NCBI GenBank assembly: GCA_049964535.1 | Contig: JBMFXG010000018.1 | Location: 1 to 21,733, forward strand | Origin: JAJYZP01 sp049964535 | GTDB taxonomy: Bacteria; Actinomycetota; Acidimicrobiia; Acidimicrobiales; Acidimicrobiaceae | Direction: 5' to 3' | Length of the DNA: 21,733 nucleotides | Shown here: piece by piece, positions 8,506-16,262 of the stretch | Layout: every line of letters starts with the position of its first letter | Position numbering within the stretch: the stretch's first letter is position 1 | Position numbers and translations under genes: made by a program | The notes under the pieces: generated by a model | Told to the model about the DNA's origin: nothing | Seen by the model: only the letters and a program-made list of their open reading frames with translations | Databases searched by the model: none

Positions 8506-9006
8506 CTACCGCTGCAAGTTATCGATGACCTTGAGAAACTTGCCAAGCGGTAGGAAAGCCTCGTACGCAGCGTGTTTGAGAGCTTTGAAGCCGACCGTAT
8601 CGCCGGCTGTCTTGACGACAACTCCACACGATGTCACAATCGCCTGGCCCTGTTGGAGAGTGGAGCGCCAGACAGCGTTCAGCGAGCTATCTGGGATCGT
8701 CGGCACCTTCGATCCTGCGTTGAGATCAGACTGAAGCTGTGCACAGTCTTGATTCACGAGAGCCCTCGACGGTGCTCCGACGATCGAGTTGAGATCCACA
8801 CTGATTGCCACAGGCACAGAAGCGTAGCGAGCGGTCCAATTGAAGAGCGGAGATGGCGCACTTTGATGTGTTGCAAACGGTTTGACGACAAAGAGGAGTA
8901 CGACCGCTAGGACAACGAGGATACCTGCCGATGCCAGGATCGGCGTGAGCAACGGAGAGGTCGGGCGTTTCGAGAGTGCCTGGGAGCGAATCGGGGTAGT
9001 TCTCAC
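8506..9006 (-). CDS. single-pass membrane-anchored protein of unknown function
   Basis: A protein of about 166 residues that I do not recognise. Residues 22-42 (numbered from the GTG at 9006) are a strong hydrophobic helix ending in VVKPF. The N-terminal 20 residues are basic, so the remaining about 120 residues are expected outside the cytoplasm. The exported part has two Cys (C88 and C127) that could form a disulfide, around a segment with the pattern DC-x2-L ... PTIPD-x2-L-x3-W ... C. I chose GTG 9006 because GGAG lies nine nt upstream. The open frame runs further up to a TTG at 9027, with no better site there. It is the gene just upstream of the CsoR-fold repressor, and the two may be co-transcribed. 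It could be a lipid- or redox-related envelope protein, but nothing in the sequence says so. Confidence 0.7.
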   Translation of the reverse strand: MRTTPIRSQALSKRPTSPLLTPILASAGILVVLAVVLLFVVKPFATHQSAPSPLFNWTARYASVPVAISVDLNSIVGAPSRALVNQDCAQLQSDLNAGSKVPTIPDSSLNAVWRSTLQQGQAIVTSCGVVVKTAGDTVGFKALKHAAYEAFLPLGKFLKVIDNLQR

Positions 9007-9289
9007 AACTACCGACTCCACGACCAAGGGCGAGGGGCGTTCACTACCATGGCCACAGCGTACTCGCCAACGGCGAACTTTAAGAGGGTCAGAGCCCGGA
9101 GCACCGTCTCCGGCATGCTTTCGTTCTCAGAACCGGGGCGAGAGTTCGGAGGCCAACCCAGGAGAAGACTGTCACTGAGGGCCGCTCGCAAAGCTATCGA
9201 CCCTAGGACCTCTCGAGTTATCAACCCATCGAACAAGAGGTTGCCGTTGTGGGTGTTAGAGTACAAGTGCTGGCACGAAAGTGAGGACC

Positions 9290-10921
9290 ATGAGGACAAC
9301 GAGCACGTTCGACGCAGCAGCACGACCCGCTTTGTCGTCAAATCTGGAGAGATCTAGTGAGGTCTATAGGTCGAATCGAGAGCACCTTCTTGAAGCGATC
9401 GAGACCATGAACGATGAGCTCGCTCAAGCGATCGGAGGTGGCGGAGAACGATACGTACAGCGCCATCGTGAACGAGGCAAGCTCTTGGCGCGTGAGCGAA
9501 TCGAACTCCTTCTCGATCCCGGTTCCGCCTTCTTGGAGCTCTCACCACTTGCGGCTTGGGGCTCAGAGTTCAATGTTGGAGGATCGATCGTCACTGGCAT
9601 CGGAGTTGTCGCTTCGATCCAGTGCGTCATCATTGCCCACGACCCAACCGTGCGTGGCGGAACGATGAACCCCTATACGTTGAAGAAGAATCTTCGAGCG
9701 CTCCAGATTGCGCAGGAGAACCTGCTGCCTGTGATCAATCTCGTCGAGTCGGGTGGTGCAGATCTCACAACTCAGGCCGATCTCTTCATACCGGCGGGCC
9801 AGATCTTCCGCGACCACACTCGGCTCTCAGCTCTTGGGGTTCCTACGATCGCACTCGTCTTCGGTAATGCCACTGCGGGGGGTGCATACGTCCCCGGCAT
9901 GTGCGACTACGCAGTGATGGTCGATCGCGGAGCGAAGGTCTTTCTCGGTGGGCCCCCGTTGGTCAAGATGGCGACGGGAGAGGTTGCCGATGACGAGGCG
10001 CTCGGCGGTGCGATGATGCACGCAAGCACGAGCGGACTAGCAGATTACTTCGCTCGTGACGAAGAGGAGTGCATTCGCATCGGACGACAGATCATGGTGG
10101 ATATCGGTGCGAATCGATCCCCACTCTCCCCACCTCTTGCGGTAGAAGAGCCACTCTTCAGCACTGAAGAGCTGCTCGGACTAGCCCCTGCTGATCTGAG
10201 GATTCCTCTTGATCCTAAAGAGGTCATCGCTCGGATCGTGGACGGATCTCGATTTCATGAGTACAAGGCTCGCTATGGCACCAGTATGGTGACCGGCTGG
10301 GCCGCCATTCATGGATGGCCGGTCGGCATCATCGCCAATGCTCGGGGAGTCATCTTCAACGATGAAGCGAAAAAGGCGACAGAGTTCATTCTGTTAGCAA
10401 ACCAGACCGGAACTCCGCTGATCTTCCTGCACAACACCACCGGCTTCATGGTGGGTGAGAGCTACGAGCAGGCCGGGATCATCAAGGACGGAGCAAAGAT
10501 GATCAATGCGGTCACCAACTCACGCGTTCCTCACCTCTCGGTCATACTCGGTGCATCCTATGGAGCTGGAAACTACGGTATGTGTGGCCGGGCCTACGAT
10601 CCACGATTCCTCTTTGTTTGGCCCAATGCGAAGATCGCCGTGATGGGACCCCAGCAGTTAGCTGGAGTCATGTCGATCGTTGCAAGGGAGTCGGCTCTCT
10701 CTCAAGGACGGGCCTTCGACGAACAGGCCGACGAGGAGCAGCGTCGACGGGTGGAGACGCAGATTGAACGTGAGTCTGAGGCACTAGCGATGACAGGAAA
10801 GATCTATGACGATGGCATTATCGACCCCCGAGATACTCGGACGGTCCTCGGAATCACGCTCTCCGCAGTCCAGGGGCGCCCACTCGCAGAGAGGAGCCAC
10901 TTCGGTGTCTTCCGGATGTAG
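9290..10921 (+). CDS. acyl-CoA carboxylase carboxyltransferase (beta) subunit, methylcrotonyl-CoA carboxylase-like
   Basis: A 543-residue carboxyltransferase subunit that moves CO2 from carboxybiotin to an acyl-CoA. The N-terminus (YRSNREHLL ... GGGERYVQRHRERGKLLARERI) is typical of MCC-beta/AccD1 proteins and excludes a later start. The two crotonase-fold halves carry the glycine-rich oxyanion segments ATAGGAYVPGM (194-204) and GASYGAGNYGMCGRAY (421-436). The latter, with RFLFVWPNAKIAVMG after it, is close to the MCC-beta version. This favours a branched substrate such as 3-methylcrotonyl-CoA over acetyl- or propionyl-CoA. ATG 9290 (or GTG 9281 in frame) is the likely start; its ribosome site is poor (GAGG only 3 nt away). 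It lies 12 bp upstream of the biotin-carboxylase gene, forming an operon. No acyl-CoA dehydrogenase or HMG-CoA lyase gene is in the window to confirm leucine catabolism. Confidence 0.93.
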   Translation: MRTTSTFDAAARPALSSNLERSSEVYRSNREHLLEAIETMNDELAQAIGGGGERYVQRHRERGKLLARERIELLLDPGSAFLELSPLAAWGSEFNVGGSIVTGIGVVASIQCVIIAHDPTVRGGTMNPYTLKKNLRALQIAQENLLPVINLVESGGADLTTQADLFIPAGQIFRDHTRLSALGVPTIALVFGNATAGGAYVPGMCDYAVMVDRGAKVFLGGPPLVKMATGEVADDEALGGAMMHASTSGLADYFARDEEECIRIGRQIMVDIGANRSPLSPPLAVEEPLFSTEELLGLAPADLRIPLDPKEVIARIVDGSRFHEYKARYGTSMVTGWAAIHGWPVGIIANARGVIFNDEAKKATEFILLANQTGTPLIFLHNTTGFMVGESYEQAGIIKDGAKMINAVTNSRVPHLSVILGASYGAGNYGMCGRAYDPRFLFVWPNAKIAVMGPQQLAGVMSIVARESALSQGRAFDEQADEEQRRRVETQIERESEALAMTGKIYDDGIIDPRDTRTVLGITLSAVQGRPLAERSHFGVFRM

Positions 10922-10933
10922 GGTCTACCAGTC

Positions 10934-12946
10934 ATGACGGCGATCAAGCGACTTCTGGTTGCAAACCGAGGTGAGATCGTGTCACGGGTCATACGATCAG
11001 CACACGATCTAAACATCGAAGTGGTAGCGATCTACTCTGAGAGCGATCGAGAGCTACCCTCTATTGCAGAGGCAGACCATGCCATCGCTCTCTCCGGCAA
11101 TCACCCGACCGAGACCTACTTAAATAGTGAGGCGATCATTGCTGCTGCCACCCGAAGTGGAGCAGATGCCATCCATCCAGGCTACGGCTTTCTCTCGGAG
11201 TCGGCACAGTTTGCACAGGCCGTCATCGATGCTGGCCTGACATTTATAGGACCATCGCCGGAGGTGATCGCCCTAATGGGTTCAAAAACCACGGCCAAGG
11301 CGATCATGGCGAGTGCTGGTGTACCCACACTTCCATCGGTCGAGGTTCCGACTGGAACCGGGTCTCGTTTTGATCCCTCAGAGGCAGAGCATCTCCCTCT
11401 CCCTCTGTTGGTGAAGGCCGCCTTCGGCGGAGGTGGACGCGGAATGCGAATCGTCACGAGCTTTGCGGAGCTCGCCGATTCCGTACGCCTCGCCTCTCAC
11501 GAAGCCGCCTCGGCCTTCGGAGACGGCACGGTCTTCGTCGAGCCGCTCATGATCGACCCTCACCATATCGAGGTTCAGATCATCGGCGACACGCATGGAA
11601 ACTACGGCCATCTCTTCGAGCGAGAGTGCTCGATTCAACGCAGATACCAAAAGATCGTCGAAGAATCACCATCTCCGACGATCACCTCAGCCTTACGCCA
11701 ACAACTCACCGATGCTGCGGTCGCAGCTGCTCGAGCGATCTCCTACGTCGGTGTCGGTACGGTTGAGTTCATCGCCACCAACGAAGGTTCGTTCTACTTC
11801 TTAGAGGTCAACACTCGTCTCCAAGTCGAACACGGTGTCACCGAACTCGTGGCCGGTGTCGACCTGGTGCGAGCGCAACTGCTGATCGCTAGAGGCGAGG
11901 AGCTTCCACGTGAGATACAGAACGCTTCGCAACGCGGCCACGCCATCGAGGTACGTCTCTACGCTGAGGATCCTTCCGATCAGTATCGACCGCAGGCCGG
12001 AGTACTGTCCAACTTTACGCTCGCCCAAGAGCCGGGAGTCCGAATCGATCAAGGTTACAGCAGCGGCAACAGCGTCTCCCCGTACTACGATGCAATGCTT
12101 GCGAAGATCCTATCTTGGGGTGAGACGCGCGACGAGGCGATTGAGCGTCTGAGAAACGCACTTCGCAAGAGCGTCATCAGTGGCGTTGCGACGAACCTCT
12201 CCATGCTCAGCGCCATCTGCGACGAGGAAGAGTTTGTACGAGGAGTCATCGATACGGGCTACCTCGAGCGTCACGACCCTGCTGCCCTCATTGCTTCGCA
12301 GCGGCCAAATCAAGAGGAGCGGTCGCGCCTCTTGATTGCCGCTACGGTGGGCCGAGTACAGCAACTCCTCGGTCAGCGCAGGGTGCAGAGGAGTATTCCC
12401 TTTGGCTGGCGTAACGTCGTCACTGCGGATCTACAGTGCATCTTTGTGGGAGACGATCCCGAGCTTGAAGTCGTGACCTATCGATTCGTTGGCCTCGATA
12501 CGCTCAGCTGTGTTCACAACGATGAGCAGTTCAGCGTCGTCGTTCTCGCAGTCGCCGACGCAGCGCTTCGCCTTGAGATTAATGGTCATACCACGACGTA
12601 TACGGTCCTCTTCGACGATGATTGCGTCACCGTATCAGACGCACGACATCAAATGACGTGGCGGCTTGCACCCCGCTTCCAGCTTGTCGAGCATACGCTT
12701 CCGCTCGGATCACTGGTAGCACCTATGCCGTCCACGGTGGTCTCGATAGCGACACGCGAAAATGCCCAGGTAGAGCGAGGTACGACACTCGTGACCGTTG
12801 AGGCGATGAAGATGCACTACGACGTTGTCGCTCCGACAGACGGTAGAGTCCGTAAGATTCTGGTCGATCTTGGCGATCAGCTCAAGGCCGGCGATATCGT
12901 CATCGACTTCGACTTCGACTCCGCCGAGGACAAGGATGCCACCTAA
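10934..12946 (+). CDS. acyl-CoA carboxylase alpha subunit: biotin carboxylase fused to biotin carboxyl carrier domain
   Basis: A 670-residue protein that carboxylates its own biotin with ATP and bicarbonate and hands the group to the beta subunit encoded just upstream. Residues 4-115 are the biotin-carboxylase N-domain (KRLLVANRGEI; HPGYGFLSE at 81-89). The ATP-grasp follows, with the glycine loop GGGGRG at 165-170 and catalytic EVNTRLQVEH at 291-300 (R295). The usual Pro after that His is Gly301, a variant also known in urea carboxylases. The BC C-domain runs to about 450. A linker/BT-like region spans about 450-590. The BCCP domain ends the protein, with biotinyl-Lys K626 in VEAMKMHYD. Length matches MCC-alpha/AccA1 (about 650-670). 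It has its own ATG start 12 bp after the beta-subunit stop. Substrate depends on the partner and is not proven. Confidence 0.95.
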   Translation: MTAIKRLLVANRGEIVSRVIRSAHDLNIEVVAIYSESDRELPSIAEADHAIALSGNHPTETYLNSEAIIAAATRSGADAIHPGYGFLSESAQFAQAVIDAGLTFIGPSPEVIALMGSKTTAKAIMASAGVPTLPSVEVPTGTGSRFDPSEAEHLPLPLLVKAAFGGGGRGMRIVTSFAELADSVRLASHEAASAFGDGTVFVEPLMIDPHHIEVQIIGDTHGNYGHLFERECSIQRRYQKIVEESPSPTITSALRQQLTDAAVAAARAISYVGVGTVEFIATNEGSFYFLEVNTRLQVEHGVTELVAGVDLVRAQLLIARGEELPREIQNASQRGHAIEVRLYAEDPSDQYRPQAGVLSNFTLAQEPGVRIDQGYSSGNSVSPYYDAMLAKILSWGETRDEAIERLRNALRKSVISGVATNLSMLSAICDEEEFVRGVIDTGYLERHDPAALIASQRPNQEERSRLLIAATVGRVQQLLGQRRVQRSIPFGWRNVVTADLQCIFVGDDPELEVVTYRFVGLDTLSCVHNDEQFSVVVLAVADAALRLEINGHTTTYTVLFDDDCVTVSDARHQMTWRLAPRFQLVEHTLPLGSLVAPMPSTVVSIATRENAQVERGTTLVTVEAMKMHYDVVAPTDGRVRKILVDLGDQLKAGDIVIDFDFDSAEDKDAT

Positions 12947-13004
12947 AACGCTCCGCTTACACCCAGGGCCTCGCTTACGACAACTTCTCACTACCTTGTA
13001 GTGC

Positions 13005-13913
13005 ATGGAGCAGCGAACAACACGTTGGAGATGCAGCGTCTGTTCTACCTCGTTGGAGCTTGTACCTACCGAGCGACGTTGGCTCTGCTCGCAAGGTCAT
13101 AGCTTCGATGTAGCTCGAGAGGGCTACGTCAATCTCTTGCTCGCCCAGCAGCGCCGGAGCCGCATTCCCGGTGACCCTCCCGAAATGGTTTGGGCTCGAG
13201 AGCGATTCCTTGCCACCGGCCTCTATCGTGCCCTCACCGAGACCATCGTTGCCAAGGTCTCCTCTTATACCCCAAGAGCAGTGCTCGACGTTGGTTGCGG
13301 TGAAGGACACCACACCCGTGCGCTCGAGGCGCCTGAGGTACTAGCTTTCGATGTTGCCAAGATCGCGGTCGCTCACGCCGCGAAACGTGATCAGCGGACC
13401 AGTTATGCAGTCGCTAACGCGGCGAGCGTTCCGTTGGCTGACGGAGTGGTCGACCTCTGTGTCAACATCTTCGGACCGATCGATAGCAGCGAGCTCGCCC
13501 GGGTATTACCAGCTGGAGGCGTGGTCGTAGCCGCTCACCCCGCCCACGACCACTTGAAGGAGCTTCGCTCCCTCGTCTATCGAACTGCCCGCCCCCACGT
13601 CGTGAAAGATCCGCTACGGGACCGTCGCGATCTCTTCCAGCTCACTGATACACACGAGCTTCGCTACCGGTTCACCATCAACGAGCCAACCACGGCCCTC
13701 GACCTCTTCACCATGACCCCCTACCGTTGGCACGCAGTCCCACAGATCGAACAAGCGATCATCGAGCAGGCCGAGGTCGGCTTCGAACTCACGGCCGACT
13801 TTGTGATCTCCGTCTATCGACGCACGGCTCAGCCGCTCCTACGAGAGCTCGGATACTTAGCACCGCCCACTATCCCTCACCTCGTTCGTATCCAGAGCAC
13901 TGCCGTGTCCTAG
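13005..13913 (+). CDS. RlmA-family 23S rRNA (guanine-N1) methyltransferase
   Basis: A 302-residue SAM-dependent methyltransferase of the RlmA(I)/RlmA(II, TlrB) family, which methylates G745 or G748 of 23S rRNA hairpin 35. The N-terminal zinc finger is complete: C10, C13, C28 and H32 in C-x2-C-x14-C-x3-H. The family-specific segment GDPPEMVWARERFLATGLY (56-74) follows. The SAM-binding motif LDVGCGEGHHT is at 94-104, and motif post-IV is recognisable in FGPIDSSELARVLPAGG (156-172). RlmA(II)-type enzymes give tylosin resistance in producers, while RlmA(I) is housekeeping. I cannot tell which this is from the sequence. It starts 58 bp after the carboxylase alpha gene, with no good Shine-Dalgarno before the ATG, so it may be read from the same transcript. 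It is convergent with patA. Confidence 0.9.
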   Translation: MEQRTTRWRCSVCSTSLELVPTERRWLCSQGHSFDVAREGYVNLLLAQQRRSRIPGDPPEMVWARERFLATGLYRALTETIVAKVSSYTPRAVLDVGCGEGHHTRALEAPEVLAFDVAKIAVAHAAKRDQRTSYAVANAASVPLADGVVDLCVNIFGPIDSSELARVLPAGGVVVAAHPAHDHLKELRSLVYRTARPHVVKDPLRDRRDLFQLTDTHELRYRFTINEPTTALDLFTMTPYRWHAVPQIEQAIIEQAEVGFELTADFVISVYRRTAQPLLRELGYLAPPTIPHLVRIQSTAVS

Positions 13914-13980
13914 GTTCGCTTGCGAAGCGGCAAGAAGCTTCGGTGCCGCAGACCAGCGAAACTCTGTGCTCAGATACCGT

Positions 13981-14016
13981 GAGAGAGCCCGCACGCTCGA
14001 GAGAGCCCGCACGCTA
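13981..14016. repeat. 18-bp tandem duplication
   Basis: Two adjacent 18-bp units, GAGAGAGCCCGCACGCTC and GAGAGAGCCCGCACGCTA, differ only at the last base. They lie in the 234-bp spacer between the convergent rlmA-type and patA genes. This looks like a recent slippage duplication. Confidence 0.8.
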
Positions 14017-14109
14017 TCTGGAAAAACTGGTCGATCCGTCCAGCACGTAGTGCTGATCACCAGCGAGAGGTCGAAGGCGAAAGATGCTCGCACACGACCA
14101 CGATCCGAA

Positions 14110-14123
14110 GTGATATACATCAC
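14110..14123. promoter_or_regulatory. CRP/FNR-type inverted-repeat sequence
   Basis: GTGATATACATCAC has GTGA-N6-TCAC symmetry, the half-site layout of CRP-family sites. It sits between two convergent 3' ends, where an activator site has no clear job, so it may be chance. Confidence 0.2.
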
Positions 14124-14147
14124 CTCCGAGCCCGAAGTCAATCGACC

Positions 14148-15110
14148 TTACTCTTGTGGCTCAGGTGCCCTATCTATAGCGGCCTCTCGCTCCAGCGGTA
14201 CGAAAACGTGCCATTGCTCTGGTGCTCGTTCGATTGCATGCTCTAAGAGCTTCACGATCGCCTGCGTGCGCAGCCGAACCCTCTCGCGAAGTCTGAGTGA
14301 GTCGATCGAGCTATCCTGCGACGGCTCACCAAAGACAATTCGCCGTTGGCCGGATCGAGAGGTATAGACGAAACAGCCAACCACAGGCGCATGGGTACGT
14401 TCCGCTATGAGGGCCGGCCCCAAGGGAAAACGCAGTCGCTCTCCGAAGAAGTCCATGAGCTCTCCGGTCCCAGAGATATCGCGATCGGCCACGAGAGCAA
14501 CTGCCATTCCTTGAGCGAGTCTCGAGGCGACCTCGGCTACTGCATTTGGACCTACAAATATGGGCTCCACACCCATGCTCTTTCGCTGGCGCACGAACCA
14601 ATTGGAGAGCTCCTCCGGTTCTAGATGCTCAACGACAGCGGCGATCTCACAACCTTGCTGGGCGAACCAATAGGCACCGTAGTCCCAATCACCGAGATGT
14701 GCGGTAACAACGATGACGCCCTTACCCTGTTCATAAGCAGACCAGAAGAGCCCCGCATTCTCGACCGTCGTTCTTAGCGCGAGTGAGGAGGGAGCTCGAT
14801 GAATCGTCGTGAAGAGATCGACGTAGTAGCGCACGTAGCTGACGAAGGCACTGAGGACGTGGAGTTCCAAAGCAACCGTACCGAGTCTTGACCGTAAGAT
14901 GAGATCGTGGTTTCGGCGCACCGTAGCACGGCGCTCCTTCGACGCAACGACGTACCAGATAGTCCCGCCGAGTAGAGAAACGAGCTCATCGGCACGAACT
15001 GGAAGGAACCGTCCGCACCGATCACCCAGCTCAAACCAGAGCTGAGGGGCGCGCAACCGTTGTAGTAAGCGCCCTAGATATTTTTGGCGTACCTTAAGAA
15101 CTTGACTCAA
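14148..15110 (-). CDS. lysophospholipid/LpxL-type acyltransferase, probable phosphatidylinositol mannoside acyltransferase (PatA-like)
   Basis: A 320-residue membrane-associated acyltransferase of the LpxL/HtrB fold. In actinobacteria with this gene order it acylates a mannose of phosphatidylinositol mannosides using acyl-CoA. The H-x4-D active-site motif is TAHLGDWD at 136-143 (H138, D143). The second family block is VADRDISGTGELMDFFGERLRFPLGPA at 207-233, close to the PatA pattern DRD-L-S-x-x-G ... FFG ... P-x-GPA. There is no cleavable signal peptide; a peripheral inner-leaflet location is expected. The start is TTG at 15110, overlapping the pgsA stop as TTGA, so translation is probably coupled. 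The Shine-Dalgarno is weak, as usual for coupled genes. No PimA glycosyltransferase follows, unlike mycobacteria. An alternative reading is a general phospholipid acyltransferase. Confidence 0.85.
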   Translation of the reverse strand: MSQVLKVRQKYLGRLLQRLRAPQLWFELGDRCGRFLPVRADELVSLLGGTIWYVVASKERRATVRRNHDLILRSRLGTVALELHVLSAFVSYVRYYVDLFTTIHRAPSSLALRTTVENAGLFWSAYEQGKGVIVVTAHLGDWDYGAYWFAQQGCEIAAVVEHLEPEELSNWFVRQRKSMGVEPIFVGPNAVAEVASRLAQGMAVALVADRDISGTGELMDFFGERLRFPLGPALIAERTHAPVVGCFVYTSRSGQRRIVFGEPSQDSSIDSLRLRERVRLRTQAIVKLLEHAIERAPEQWHVFVPLEREAAIDRAPEPQE

Positions 15111-15880
15111 TGATCAGAGTTATCTCGAAGCTTTCTCATCAGCGACTGTGTCGCCGCTCCTCCGCGAGAACGACCGACCCGAGAGGTAGCGAGCGTGGAC
15201 CGGACCCGCTCAGAGGTCCTGCGTCGCTGAGAAGTTCGCCGCCCGCGTACCTTAGAAACGTGACGACCTCGATAGCTCCTGTGACTCGTCGAGTCCGGAG
15301 ATACAGAACCTTGCTGCCAGACCTTGACAAACCTCTGCACGGCCGTGATAACGCTTCCAACGAAAAGGAAGACCATCACATACGGTAAGGCAAAGCTCAA
15401 GAGAAGGCCCGCTCCGAAGAGAAAGACGCGTTCTGCTCGCTCGAGTAGTCCACCTTTGGCGTGAAAACCTAGGAGCTCTGCCTTCGCACGTTGGTAGGAG
15501 ACAAGCGAGGCCGCTCCATAGGTACCAAAGCTAACGAGAGCGAGAGCGTGGTTCCCGTGGTCGAGATAGAACCATGCCATCGAGCCGAAGAGCGCTACAT
15601 CACTCACTCGGTCAGCGACGGAGTCAAAGAAAGCTCCGCGCTTTGACGTCGTACCGGCAGCCTTTGCGACGGGACCATCTAAGAGGTCAGGAACGCCTGT
15701 GAAGACCACGAAAATGAATGCAAGGAAGAAGTGCCCAGTGGCAATCGCAAGAGCAGCAACAAGAGAGAGCGTTACCCCCACGACCGTGAGAGCGTCAGCG
15801 CTCACGTGAGCCTTGGCAAGAGAACGACCGACGGGTGCCGTTACGCTATCGACCCCACTACGAAACCGTCCATCAAACAC
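15107..15880 (-). CDS. pgsA: CDP-alcohol phosphatidyltransferase, probable phosphatidylinositol phosphate synthase, with Arg/Ser-rich C-terminal tail
   Basis: A 257-residue integral membrane enzyme joining CDP-diacylglycerol to a polar alcohol. In this gene context the alcohol is probably inositol 1-phosphate. The CDP-alcohol motif is D65-x2-D68-G69-x2-A72-K73 ... G82-x3-D86-x3-D90, with all four metal-binding Asp present. The usual Arg after Ala is Lys here (K73). About five to six hydrophobic helices lie between residues 30 and 195. From about residue 195 on there is a tail of about 60 residues rich in Arg and Ser (RGRRTSQRRRTSERVRS), not part of typical PgsA of about 217 residues. GTG 15880 is preferred: AAGGAG lies nine nt upstream and it yields the usual N-terminus. 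An upstream in-frame GTG (15919) has no such site. The stop overlaps the patA start. Family is firm; the alcohol substrate is inferred from neighbours. Confidence 0.85.
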   Translation of the reverse strand: MFDGRFRSGVDSVTAPVGRSLAKAHVSADALTVVGVTLSLVAALAIATGHFFLAFIFVVFTGVPDLLDGPVAKAAGTTSKRGAFFDSVADRVSDVALFGSMAWFYLDHGNHALALVSFGTYGAASLVSYQRAKAELLGFHAKGGLLERAERVFLFGAGLLLSFALPYVMVFLFVGSVITAVQRFVKVWQQGSVSPDSTSHRSYRGRHVSKVRGRRTSQRRRTSERVRSTLATSRVGRSRGGAATQSLMRKLRDNSDH

Positions 15881-16262
15881 GTATGCTAACTCCTTGCATT
15901 CTTCTAGCCGTTCGAACACGGCATCAAGAGCAAAGCCCTATCGAGAGTGCGGCACTACCATGATACCACTACACGGAAGAAGAAACAACACTGTGCCGTA
16001 AGCTAACCTCGACGAGCGTGTCAGAACTCCAGAGCTCCTCGTCGAGCATTCGCCGCCTCTCCACCCCAGGCCAACTTTAAGGCTACACTCTCCCTCGTCT
16101 CAGCCACTGAAGAACCAGACGTCCGGTAGGGTTACCACTCTCGCCCGTCGTCGTATTCACACCAACGGCCGGAGGCTCACACGTGAGGCTCTGTGTCGAC
16201 ACGACGACCTCGAAGGTCTCACCAGCCTTGGTGAACTCCCTCCCTGGTGGACGAGAGCACCG
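15881..16262. other. long spacer between SCO1 and pgsA genes
   Basis: 382 bp with no gene I can call. Directly after the SCO1 stop (16263-16265) the same minus-strand frame stays open for 59 codons to a TAG at 16083-16085. The translation is protein-like (Thr/Val-rich, two Cys) but the frame has no ATG. The only start with a ribosome site is a GTG about 38 codons from the end. The pgsA promoter should lie in the remainder, but I could not place its boxes. Confidence 0.4.

Noticed and set aside
9049..9357. 102-codon plus-strand frame upstream of the carboxylase beta gene
   Set aside because: It overlaps the N-terminal coding part of the carboxylase gene in another frame and has an Arg/Ser-rich translation without motifs.
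14110..14123. CRP-type site controlling a neighbouring gene
   Set aside because: It lies between two convergent 3' ends, where activation of either gene is not expected; kept only as a low-confidence sequence note.
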